Positions 57,075 to 64,000 of a stretch of DNA of 64,000 bases are shown one piece after another. The translations under genes and the position numbers were made by a program. Source of the stretch: Pseudothermotoga thermarum DSM 5069 (lineage in GTDB: Bacteria; Thermotogota; Thermotogae; Thermotogales; DSM-5069); assembly GCF_000217815.1 (NCBI RefSeq), contig NC_015707.1, positions 62,001 to 126,000 on the forward strand, written 5' to 3'. The first letter of the stretch is position 1. Every line of letters begins with the position of its first letter. Below the pieces are notes generated by a model, which made no database searches, was not told the origin of the DNA, and saw only the letters and a program-made list of their open reading frames with translations.

Positions 57075-57998
57075 ATGGCAAACGTTTTGGTTACAGGTGG
57101 AGCTGGCTTTATAGGTTCACACCTTGTTGATGTCTTGCTTCAACAAGGTCATAAAGTTGTCGTGGTTGATAACCTATCTGCTGGAAAGATAGATAACCTC
57201 AATAGAGCCGCACTTTTTTATCAACAAAGTATTCAAGACTCTGAGATGATGGAAAGGGTTTTCCAACTTCACAAGTTTGACTATGTTTTCCACCTTGCCG
57301 CACAGGCAAGCGTTAGCGTTTCTGTTAAAGAACCATCCACCGATGCACAGACTAACATTTTGGGAACGATTGTTTTACTTGAAAAATCTGCCAAGTATGG
57401 CGTTAAAAAGTTCATCTTTTCATCAACTGGTGGAGCGATCTACGGTGAAGATGTTCCTATTCCAACCCCAGAAACAGTTGAACCTAGACCGATTTCTCCT
57501 TATGGAATAGCCAAAAGATCTGCCGAAATGTACTTGGAATTTTTCAAACGGGAGTACAACTTGGACTATGTTTCCTTAAGGTACGGTAACGTCTACGGTC
57601 CCAGGCAGGATCCAAACGGTGAAGCCGGTGTGGTGGCGATTTTTACAGCCAGGATGCTGAAGAATGAAGACGTTATCATCTTCGGTGATGGGGAATACGT
57701 TAGAGACTACGTTTACGTCAAGGATGTTGTTCAGGCAAACCTTTTGGCCATGAAGGATGGCGTCAGCGGTGTTTACAACATAGGCACTGGGATTGGTACG
57801 ACCGTCAACCAGTTGTTCAAAATGCTGGCAAGACTTACTGGATATCAAAAACAACCTGTCTATGCTCCTCCGCGCAAAGGTGATTTGAGAAAAAGTATTC
57901 TTGATCCGACGAAGGCAAAAAACGAACTTGGTTGGAGCCCGCAGACAAACTTGGAAGAAGGCTTGGCTTTGACCATTGAATATTTCAAATCTTTATGA
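57075..57998 (+). CDS. galE: NAD-dependent sugar-nucleotide epimerase (UDP-glucose 4-epimerase-like)
   Basis: A 307-residue extended SDR enzyme. The cofactor motif is TGGAGFIGSHLV (about 6-17), catalytic Ser in FSSTGGAIYGE (about 120-124), and Tyr/Lys in SPYGIAKRSAEMYL (Tyr about 145). It interconverts UDP-glucose and UDP-galactose or a related sugar nucleotide; the GalE symbol is probable, not proven. GAGGGTG supports the ATG at 57075 over 57069. Confidence 0.85.
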   Translation: MANVLVTGGAGFIGSHLVDVLLQQGHKVVVVDNLSAGKIDNLNRAALFYQQSIQDSEMMERVFQLHKFDYVFHLAAQASVSVSVKEPSTDAQTNILGTIVLLEKSAKYGVKKFIFSSTGGAIYGEDVPIPTPETVEPRPISPYGIAKRSAEMYLEFFKREYNLDYVSLRYGNVYGPRQDPNGEAGVVAIFTARMLKNEDVIIFGDGEYVRDYVYVKDVVQANLLAMKDGVSGVYNIGTGIGTTVNQLFKMLARLTGYQKQPVYAPPRKGDLRKSILDPTKAKNELGWSPQTNLEEGLALTIEYFKSL

Positions 57999-58016
57999 GC
58001 GAGGGGATAGCTATAG

Positions 58017-59330
58017 GTGGATCAAAGGCCAAGTGATGCTCCCCTTGCAGAGCGCGTTAGGCCAAAGGACCTAGACGATTTGGTGGGACAAAGCCATGTG
58101 ATGGGAAAAGATGGAATACTTCGCAAGGCCCTTGAAAAGGGAACAATATTCTCTTGCATACTTTACGGTCCTCCTGGTTGTGGTAAAAGCTCCATAGGTG
58201 AGTTGATAAGAAAATATGTCAATGCGGAGTTCTACATGCTCAGCGGAGCATTTCATGGTGCGAACGAAATAAAGCAGATTTTGACCAGGGCTCAAGAGAT
58301 GAAAAAATACGGCAAGCAAACAGTACTTTTCATCGACGAAATACACAGACTCAACAAATCCCAACAGGATGTTCTTTTATCCAAAGTTGAAGATGGCACA
58401 ATAATTCTTGTGGGAGCCACCACGGAAAATCCGTCCTTCGAAATAATACCCCCGCTTTTATCAAGATGTAGGGTCATCTTTCTTAAACCACTTTCGAACG
58501 ATGAACTTGTTCAGATAATGAAAAGGGCTTTGCTTGTAGATGAAAAAATTTCAAGCTACAACATAACCGTTATTGACAACGCTTTGAAGGCAATTGCCCA
58601 GATGTCCCAAGGAGATGCACGTTTTGCTTTAAACACCCTTGAGATGGCTGTGGAAAACGCCAGGATTTTCAATTTATCCGTTGTAGATGTTGAAAACCTT
58701 CAAAAATTGATTGGTTCAAAAGCTGCGAGTTATTCAAAGGAAGATCACTACGATTTTGCATCTGCTTTTATAAAAAGCTTGCGCGGCAGCGATCCAGATG
58801 CCGCGCTTTATTACATGATCAGAATGATTGAATCTGGTGAAGATCCGAGGTTCATAGCAAGAAGAATGGTAATCCTTGCAAGTGAGGATATAGGTTTGGC
58901 TGATCCAATGGCACTATTGGTCGCCATAGCTGCCGCACAAGCTGTCGAATACGTGGGGCTTCCAGAATGCGTACTTAACCTTGCGCAAGCTGCAATTTAC
59001 CTTGCCGCCGCTCCAAAGAGTAATTCTGTTTACCTTGCTGTAGAACGTGCAAAAAGGATCGTCAAACAAACAGCAAATGTGCAAGTTCCGCTGTTTTTGA
59101 GAAATCCTGTGACAAAGTTGATGAAAGAAGCTGGTTATGGTGAGGGTTACATTTATCCCCACGAGGCGGGTGGATTCGTAAAAAGAAACTATCTTCCGGA
59201 TGAATTAAAAAAGGTGAAGATATACATTCCTAAGGAAATTGGAAAAGAAGTCAAAATAAAAAAGCGTTTGATGGAACTCTGGGGAGAAGAGAAGTACAAA
59301 GGGGAGGATCAAAGTGAAGATAGTCGATAA
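58017..59330 (+). CDS. rarA: Replication-associated recombination AAA+ ATPase RarA/MgsA
   Basis: A 437-residue clamp-loader-like ATPase. It starts [20 protein letters not shown]. Walker A is GPPGCGKSS (about 52-60), Walker [16 protein letters not shown], sensor [12 protein letters not shown]. The C-terminal MgsA tetramerisation part has [24 protein letters not shown]. It acts at stalled replication forks. The GTG at 58017 follows GAGGGG. It overlaps the amidase gene by 17 bases. Confidence 0.92.
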   Translation: MDQRPSDAPLAERVRPKDLDDLVGQSHVMGKDGILRKALEKGTIFSCILYGPPGCGKSSIGELIRKYVNAEFYMLSGAFHGANEIKQILTRAQEMKKYGKQTVLFIDEIHRLNKSQQDVLLSKVEDGTIILVGATTENPSFEIIPPLLSRCRVIFLKPLSNDELVQIMKRALLVDEKISSYNITVIDNALKAIAQMSQGDARFALNTLEMAVENARIFNLSVVDVENLQKLIGSKAASYSKEDHYDFASAFIKSLRGSDPDAALYYMIRMIESGEDPRFIARRMVILASEDIGLADPMALLVAIAAAQAVEYVGLPECVLNLAQAAIYLAAAPKSNSVYLAVERAKRIVKQTANVQVPLFLRNPVTKLMKEAGYGEGYIYPHEAGGFVKRNYLPDELKKVKIYIPKEIGKEVKIKKRLMELWGEEKYKGEDQSEDSR

Positions 59331-60183
59331 GAAAAATTTGATACACGCTTTTTCACCGAGCATGAAAGCCGTTTTATCTGCGAAACCTCAGGAAGTGGTG
59401 GTTTTTGAAACTTTGGATGCCCTCGGAGGACAGATTCAAAAAGAAAGTGATGTCGTGCAGCTTGATTTTTCAAAGGTCAACCCGGCCACCGGGCCTGTGT
59501 ACGTTGAAGGGGCAAAACCTGGCATGACTTTGGTTGTGAAGATCTTGGACATAGAAATCGACAACCAAGGTGTCATAGTAGCCGAAGAGGGATTCGGAGT
59601 TTTGCAAGATGTCGCAAAAGGCTTTGTCGCAAAGATTTTGAAAATAGAAAATGACTTTGTAGACTTTGCGGGTAAAAAACTTTTGATCAACCCCATGGTT
59701 GGCGTCATTGGTGTTGCACCGGAAAACGAAGAATTTCCAACCGGCACCGCACACAAACATGGTGGAAACATGGATACAAAAGAAATATCAAAAGGAAACA
59801 TTCTTTATCTTCCAATTTTTCAAGAGGGAGCACTCCTTGCGCTTGGAGACGTTCACGCTTTGATGGCAGATGGAGAAGTGTGCGTTTCGGCATGTGAAGT
59901 TAACGCAAAGGTCACGGTGAAAATCGATGTAACCGCTGAAAAGATCGAATGGCCAATCGTTGAAACAAAAGATTCTTTCTGCATCATAGTTTCCCTTCCA
60001 ACGCTGGATGAGGCTGTCAAAGAAGCAACGCACCAGGCTGTAAGATTTCTTAGTCAAAAGCTCAACATGTCCACACTCGAAGCCTATATGCTGGCGAGTT
60101 TGGCTGTGGATATAAGGATAAGTCAACTTGTAGATCCAAACAAAACAGCAAAAGCGGTTATACCAAAAACACTTTTAGCTTAA
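59314..60183 (+). CDS. Acetamidase/formamidase family protein
   Basis: A 289-residue amidase of the acetamidase/formamidase family. [37 protein letters not shown] and [20 protein letters not shown] are the conserved metal- and substrate-binding segments. It hydrolyses short amides to ammonia and a carboxylate; the specific substrate is unknown. The GTG at 59314 follows GGGGAGG. It ends in a 4-base overlap with the convergent dehydrogenase gene. Confidence 0.88.
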   Translation: MKIVDKKNLIHAFSPSMKAVLSAKPQEVVVFETLDALGGQIQKESDVVQLDFSKVNPATGPVYVEGAKPGMTLVVKILDIEIDNQGVIVAEEGFGVLQDVAKGFVAKILKIENDFVDFAGKKLLINPMVGVIGVAPENEEFPTGTAHKHGGNMDTKEISKGNILYLPIFQEGALLALGDVHALMADGEVCVSACEVNAKVTVKIDVTAEKIEWPIVETKDSFCIIVSLPTLDEAVKEATHQAVRFLSQKLNMSTLEAYMLASLAVDIRISQLVDPNKTAKAVIPKTLLA

Positions 60184-61403
60184 AAATTCAGCTGTTCTTC
60201 AATAACCCATTCCGCGAAGCTTTCTAGAAGATCCAATTGATCAAGCACATCTAAAATGTTGTATCGATCGCGCGTCATGTTCGTTAGAATAATAACTTGC
60301 TTGAGAAAATCTTTATCATATCTGTTGAAAAACTCGTGTACACTAATCTGTGAAAGTGCTTCGAACGCAGATTTTGAATATTCTTGGTAAACTGGCTTAA
60401 TTGTTTTTACAATTTCTCTTAGATTTATTTTTTCTGCTCTTCTTTTTGTTTCATAAATTTTACAGAATTCATCTGCTATCTCGGTGTTGAAAAGCGTTTT
60501 CAGTTTTTCCTTTTTGTAGTCCAATGGGATTCTTTTTTGTTGAAGCTTTACGTTGTTCATCAAAACTTCGTATGCTTTCAGCGTTATGAAAGTTCCCATT
60601 GCAACCGTGATTCCATGGAATGGTGGATATTCACCGTGAAATTCGTGGTACATCTCTATAAAGTGCGATATCACATGTTCTGCACCGGATGCAGGTCGAG
60701 AATGTCCTACCGTTGCTATGTTCAGTCCAGAAACTAAAAGACCTTCCATAAGACTTTTGATCGAAATTTCATCTCTATCCAATATCCGGTTTGGATTTTT
60801 CAGAACATCCACCAAATAATCCTTGAGATTTTCCCAGGTAAAATCGCAAATGCCTTCATCTAAAAGCTTGTTTGCCACCATCCAATCGAGTCGTGCCGTA
60901 ACTTTTGCCGCGATATCACCTATACCTGCTTTCAAAAGATCGATTGGCGCATTTTTCAAAATTTCTAGGTCAATTAAAATAACCGTTGGTGTTTTGGCAG
61001 GTAAAGTCTTCTTTATGTTGTTAACAAGTAAGGGCGCAACGGAAGATGTGTAACCATCCACCGATGGTGCAGTTGGAAAGGCTGAAAATGGTTTTTTCAA
61101 AAGGTATGCGGCGTATCTAACGACATCGGTGATCGAACCAGAACCGATTGAAACCAACGAAGGATAATCTTTTGCCACTTTTAGAAGTTTCTCCACATTT
61201 TCCATGCTTGCCAAAATTCTGCTTTGTTCGAAAACAAAAAAATCCTCAGACGGTTTTACTAACTTTGCAGTACTTTTGTCTGCAACAAGAAGAGAGTCTT
61301 TGAAAAACTCAACAATATTCTTGGCTGAGTTGACCTTCCAGACAATCTTTACATCAGGCACCTCATGGTCCTTGCCACATCCGCATTTGATTGTTTTTGG
61401 CAT
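60180..61403 (-). CDS. sn-glycerol-1-phosphate dehydrogenase-like protein (AraM/EgsA type)
   Basis: A 407-residue iron-containing-alcohol-dehydrogenase-fold protein. The NAD-binding segment [16 protein letters not shown] and [16 protein letters not shown] match AraM-type glycerol-1-phosphate dehydrogenases. [13 protein letters not shown] and a following His-Gly segment ([11 protein letters not shown]) give the metal-binding His residues. Such enzymes make the archaeal-type glycerophosphate stereoisomer; in Bacillus AraM does so too. The N-terminal CGCGKDH piece is typical. RBS GGGAGTG precedes the ATG at 61403. Substrate identity needs proof. Confidence 0.82.
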   Translation of the reverse strand: MPKTIKCGCGKDHEVPDVKIVWKVNSAKNIVEFFKDSLLVADKSTAKLVKPSEDFFVFEQSRILASMENVEKLLKVAKDYPSLVSIGSGSITDVVRYAAYLLKKPFSAFPTAPSVDGYTSSVAPLLVNNIKKTLPAKTPTVILIDLEILKNAPIDLLKAGIGDIAAKVTARLDWMVANKLLDEGICDFTWENLKDYLVDVLKNPNRILDRDEISIKSLMEGLLVSGLNIATVGHSRPASGAEHVISHFIEMYHEFHGEYPPFHGITVAMGTFITLKAYEVLMNNVKLQQKRIPLDYKKEKLKTLFNTEIADEFCKIYETKRRAEKINLREIVKTIKPVYQEYSKSAFEALSQISVHEFFNRYDKDFLKQVIILTNMTRDRYNILDVLDQLDLLESFAEWVIEEQLNF

Positions 61404-61469
61404 AATATCACTCCCTTTGTTGTATTTTAAATCAGATAAAAACGCAACGAGTATAATCGCATGTGAGTG

Positions 61470-62055
61470 TGTTCAAAAAAAGGGTCTGATTATTCCGAAG
61501 ATGAGATATAATCCTTAAAAACACTTCACCGAAGGAAGACTCTGTATGACTAAGAAATATTCACTGAAAAGATTATCCGTGAAGATGATTAAGAGTTTAC
61601 TGCAACTTATTGAGGATGAGCTGAAAGAGACTTGTTGTAAGAAGAAACGTGGCAGACCAAGAGAATACTCTGAGAGAAGGTCGTTTAGAGACACGGTTTT
61701 TTATCTTGAAGAGATATTCAAAAATAAGATGCCGGCGATTTCAACGCTTCACTATAGGTTTTCCAGGTTATGAGAAGGTTATTGAGAAGTTATTGGTAGG
61801 CGATAAGCTTGAGCAGATAAGTAGTTGATGGAACAGGATTTGGATAGTACGACAAGCAAAGGCTGAGTTGGATGAGGGGAAGGAAGAAAAAGGGGAAGCG
61901 AAAGTTGTAGGGGTGATGATGGGGTCTGCATACATCGACGAGGAAATAAAGACTCGATGTGTGATAGGGAATGCGCTTTACAGGATGAGTGTGGAGTTAC
62001 TGGAGAAATTACTTGAGAGGGCGGAACTTGTGCTGTTTTTGGTGAGGGATACATT
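61470..62055 (+). mobile_element. Degenerate IS transposase remnant, unidentified family
   Basis: Pieces of a DDE-type transposase lie on the plus strand. MTKKYSLKRLSVKMIKSLLQ, then KKRGRPREYSERRSF and PAISTLHYRFSRL start at 61546. After a stop and frame changes come VDGTGFG (61808-61828), then YDKQRLSWMRGRKKKGKRK, VVGVMMGSAYIDEEIKTR and LVLFLVRDT to about 62053. Several stops and shifts prevent expression. Its 3' end is cut by the second IS copy, so this insertion is the older one. Confidence 0.7.
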
Positions 62056-62388
62056 GCACCAATAAGAGAAATGGAAATAACCACTTCACTATGTCCTCAT
62101 CCTGTATCTTGTTATCCCTATCACGCTCTCAACAAGACTTTTCTTTCCAAACCTCCTTGTCCACCATTTCCTCAAGGCTTCATGACTGACTCCAATTATG
62201 GCTGCTGCCTTCCTTAATGCAAGTTCATACTTTCGCCTCATGTGGAACTTTTTGTCTTTGAAAAAGGTTTGGTATAGGTACTGGGTGATATTAGTTGTTG
62301 TAACTTTCATCTTTACGGGAACCTTCTTTTGGTGAGAAGAGTTGGTTTTTGTTTATTTTATCGTATTTCCCAGCCTAAGTTGACACCT
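62054..62388 (-). mobile_element. Defective IS element (IS6-like), copy 2, with transposase remnant
   Basis: Nearly the same sequence as the element at 40791-41384 but about 240 bases shorter through internal deletions, and with the left terminal repeat missing. The right end, CCTAAGTTGACA (62374-62385), matches with one change. The minus-strand frame from 62310 reads MKVTTTNITQYLYQTFFKDK, then the helix-turn-helix (ALRKAAAIIGVSHEALRKWW), and jumps by deletion to FGKKSLVESVIG. It lacks the 10-base insertion seen in copy 1, so it preserves the original start of the gene. Confidence 0.78.
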
Positions 62389-62409
62389 CTCGAACAGACT
62401 CATCGCATG

Positions 62410-62439
62410 TTGACAATCTGGTAATAAAAAAGCTAAAAT
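62410..62439 (+). promoter_or_regulatory. Promoter of the maltose-type transporter operon
   Basis: TTGACA (62410-62415), 18 bases, then TAAAAT (62434-62439). It lies only 22 bases after the IS remnant. Confidence 0.72.
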
Positions 62440-62480
62440 ATCAGTGGATTTGTTAACACATCTAAAAGGAGGTGGGTTTT

Positions 62481-63656
62481 GTGAGGAAATTTGCGGTAAT
62501 ACTTCTTGTGGCTCTTGTAACCTTGATTTTTGCTCAGCAAAAACTCGTCATATGGTGTTCGGAAAAGCAGGTCGACATCCTACAAGCTCTTGGTCAGGAG
62601 TTCAAAGCAAGGTACGGGGTTGAAGTGGAGGTTCAGTATGTTCCATTTGGAGACATCAAACCTAAATTCTTGACAGCAGCTCCTCAAGGTCAAGGTGCGG
62701 ATATCATCGTCGGTGCACACGACTGGGTAAGTGAACTGGTTGCCAACGGTTTGCTTGAACCAATCTCAAGCTTTGCAGAAATCAACCAATTCTTTGAAAC
62801 GGGTTTGGAAGCGTTCTCCTACGGTGGAAAACTCTATGGTCTTCCGTACGCTCTTGAGGCAATAGCGTTGATCTACAACAAAGACTACGTGCCGCAACCT
62901 CCAAAAACGATAGATGAATTGATCGCGATTGCAAAGCAGATTGACAAAGAATTTGGTGGAGAAGTTAGAGGATTCATTATCCCAGCGACTACTTTCTACT
63001 TCGTAGTTCCATTCATTTTTGGATATGGAGGATACGTCTTCAAGAGCACACCAGCTGGTCTTGATGTAAAAGACATCGGTCTTGCAAACGAAGGAGCAAT
63101 AAAGGGTTTGGAATTGCTCAAAAGGTTCGTCGATGAAGGCATCATCACACCAGGCGATAACTATGAAATAATGGACTCGATGTTCAGAGAAGGCAGAGCC
63201 GCTATGATAATCAACGGCCCGTGGGCGATAAAAGCTTATGCCGATGCAGGTATCGATTACGGTGTCGCACTTATTCCAGATCTTGCACCAGGGCTTGTCG
63301 CCAGACCATTCGTTGGTGTTCAGGGCTTCATGGTCAACACGAAATCTCCAAACTTGGCTCTTGCAAAAGAATTCTTGATAAACTACATTGCCAAAAAGGA
63401 TACCATGTACCGCATTTACCTTGCAGATCCAAGACTTCCAGCAAGGAAAGATGTTCTTGAGCTTGTGAAAGACAATCCAGATGTTGTTGCGTTTACACAC
63501 AGCGCGGCAAATGGTATTCCAATGCCAAATGTTCCACAGATGGGATTTGTCTGGGGAGCTATGGACGACGCTTTGAATTTGGTTGTCAACGGTCGAGCAA
63601 CGCCTGCTGAAGCTGCAAAAACAGCTGTAGAAAGAATCAAAGCTCAAACACAGTGA
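62481..63656 (+). CDS. malE: Maltose/maltodextrin-type ABC transporter substrate-binding protein (MalE-like)
   Basis: A 391-residue sugar receptor with a signal peptide (RKFAVILLVALVTLIFAQ). The MalE pattern follows: LVIWCSEKQVDILQALGQEF, QGQGADIIVGAHDWVSELV, GLPYALEAIALIYNKDYV and AAMIINGPWAIKAY. It binds maltose, trehalose or maltodextrin in the family; the exact sugar is open. AAAGGAGGTG favours the GTG at 62481 over 62472. A hairpin separates it from the permease gene. Confidence 0.92.
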   Translation: MRKFAVILLVALVTLIFAQQKLVIWCSEKQVDILQALGQEFKARYGVEVEVQYVPFGDIKPKFLTAAPQGQGADIIVGAHDWVSELVANGLLEPISSFAEINQFFETGLEAFSYGGKLYGLPYALEAIALIYNKDYVPQPPKTIDELIAIAKQIDKEFGGEVRGFIIPATTFYFVVPFIFGYGGYVFKSTPAGLDVKDIGLANEGAIKGLELLKRFVDEGIITPGDNYEIMDSMFREGRAAMIINGPWAIKAYADAGIDYGVALIPDLAPGLVARPFVGVQGFMVNTKSPNLALAKEFLINYIAKKDTMYRIYLADPRLPARKDVLELVKDNPDVVAFTHSAANGIPMPNVPQMGFVWGAMDDALNLVVNGRATPAEAAKTAVERIKAQTQ

Positions 63657-63662
63657 AAAACC

Positions 63663-63688
63663 AAACCCGGGGGCTTCCCCGGGTTTTG
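63663..63688 (+). terminator. Intercistronic hairpin between malE and the permease gene
   Basis: Stem AAACCCGGGG (63663-63672) and CCCCGGGTTT (63677-63686), 4-base loop, then TG. The U-tail is short, so it probably attenuates permease expression relative to the binding protein. Confidence 0.75.
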
Positions 63689-63713
63689 CCTAATTCAAAA
63701 AGGAGGCAATGGG

Positions 63714-64000
63714 ATGAAAAAGTTTATCAAAGCCTTCCTTTGGTTTTTATTCTTAATACTCAACGTTGCTTTTTTTTGGATGGCAGTTTTTTTGATTCAA
63801 AACAGGTACTATGAGCTCGGAATAACTTTTGCAATTTTGATATTTCTGATAGATTTCTTCATCTTCAATCCGAAAGGTTATCCGTATCGTTACATCATTC
63901 CTGCTTTGATATTGCTCTTCATCCTTGTTTTGTATCCAATTTACTTCACGGTGAAAACAGCCTTTACGAACTATGGAACAGGTCATTTCATGCCAAAAGA
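63714..64000 (+). CDS. malF: Maltose-type ABC transporter permease MalF-like, N-terminal part (partial)
   Basis: The first 95 codons of a membrane protein that continues past the window. At least three hydrophobic segments are seen (AFLWFLFLILNVAFFWMA, then LGITFAILIFLIDFFIF, then YIIPALILLFILVLYPIYFT), followed by VKTAFTNYGTGHF, as in Thermotogales MalF proteins. RBS AAAGGAGG precedes the ATG. It works with the MalE-like receptor encoded just before it. Confidence 0.85.
   Translation, partial: MKKFIKAFLWFLFLILNVAFFWMAVFLIQNRYYELGITFAILIFLIDFFIFNPKGYPYRYIIPALILLFILVLYPIYFTVKTAFTNYGTGHFMPK

Overview
The window looks like a chromosomal segment of a thermophilic, anaerobic, fermentative bacterium of the order Thermotogales. 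A Pseudothermotoga/Thermotoga relative is most likely, but the species cannot be fixed from sequence alone. The evidence is AT-rich DNA with strong GGAGG-type ribosome binding sites, many GTG/TTG starts and very tight operons with ATGA overlaps. The gene content agrees: trimeric [FeFe] hydrogenase HydABC with a sensory HydS, the maturases HydE/F/G, Rex, rubrerythrin/rubredoxin, 2-oxoacid:ferredoxin oxidoreductase, TRAP and MalEF-type sugar transporters and M42 peptidases.

Layout. 1-375: start of a copper-type P-type ATPase (minus strand, cut by the window). 650-7740: a sugar-acid uptake and catabolism locus (2-hydroxyacid dehydrogenase, TRAP transporter, SDR dehydrogenase, FGGY kinase, RpiR-type regulator). 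7900-12530: cysE, rubredoxin, rubrerythrin, a phosphodiesterase-like protein, a YkuK-like protein, RlmB, mini-RNase III and FliJ. 12618-20683: one long plus-strand operon (minC, three M42 peptidases, SPOR, ComEA-like, OmpH-like, LptB-like ATPase, LOG-like protein, gltX). 20711-22546: dapB-dapA on the minus strand behind a leader peptide/attenuator. 22641-28818: FAD-dependent dehydrogenase, a stand-alone [FeFe] hydrogenase, a NitT/TauT-like ABC transporter and rex. 28890-36350: the hydrogenase operon (thioredoxin-like ferredoxin, hydS, PP2C phosphatase, hydC, hydB, hydA; minus strand). 36421-40773: the divergent maturation operon (TM1266-type regulator, hydG, small unknown protein, hydE, hydF) behind a structured leader RNA. 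40791-44227: a decaying formate island (IS remnant, truncated and frameshifted fdhA, intact mobA, fdhD, and a formate channel split by a stop codon). 44440-47382: rsmH, an FtsL-like protein and an FtsI-type transpeptidase. 47397-50400: peroxiredoxin and a two-subunit 2-oxoacid:ferredoxin oxidoreductase. 50506-55796: tRNA-Gln, tig, clpP, mutS and a DHH protein. 55943-61403: family-4 UDG, a DtxR-like regulator, a sugar-nucleotide epimerase, rarA, acetamidase and a glycerol-1-phosphate dehydrogenase-like gene. 61470-62390: nested insertion-sequence remnants. 62481-64000: a maltose-type ABC transporter (binding protein and start of the permease).

How the parts fit. The centre is a hydrogen-metabolism superlocus. 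HydABC can couple NADH and reduced ferredoxin to H2, HydE/F/G build its H-cluster, HydS plus the PP2C protein probably sense or signal, and rex is encoded beside it. Two adjoining GTGA-N6-TCAC palindromes cover the predicted hyd transcription start, and a degenerate Rex-like site covers that of the second hydrogenase, suggesting NADH/NAD+ control of both. Two leader RNAs stand out. One is a dapAB attenuator whose 37-residue leader peptide has a Lys-Lys codon pair just before mutually exclusive hairpins. The other is a riboswitch-like leader before the maturation operon, with an internal near-direct repeat and an antiterminator/terminator pair. All family names rest on motif recognition by eye; no database search was run.
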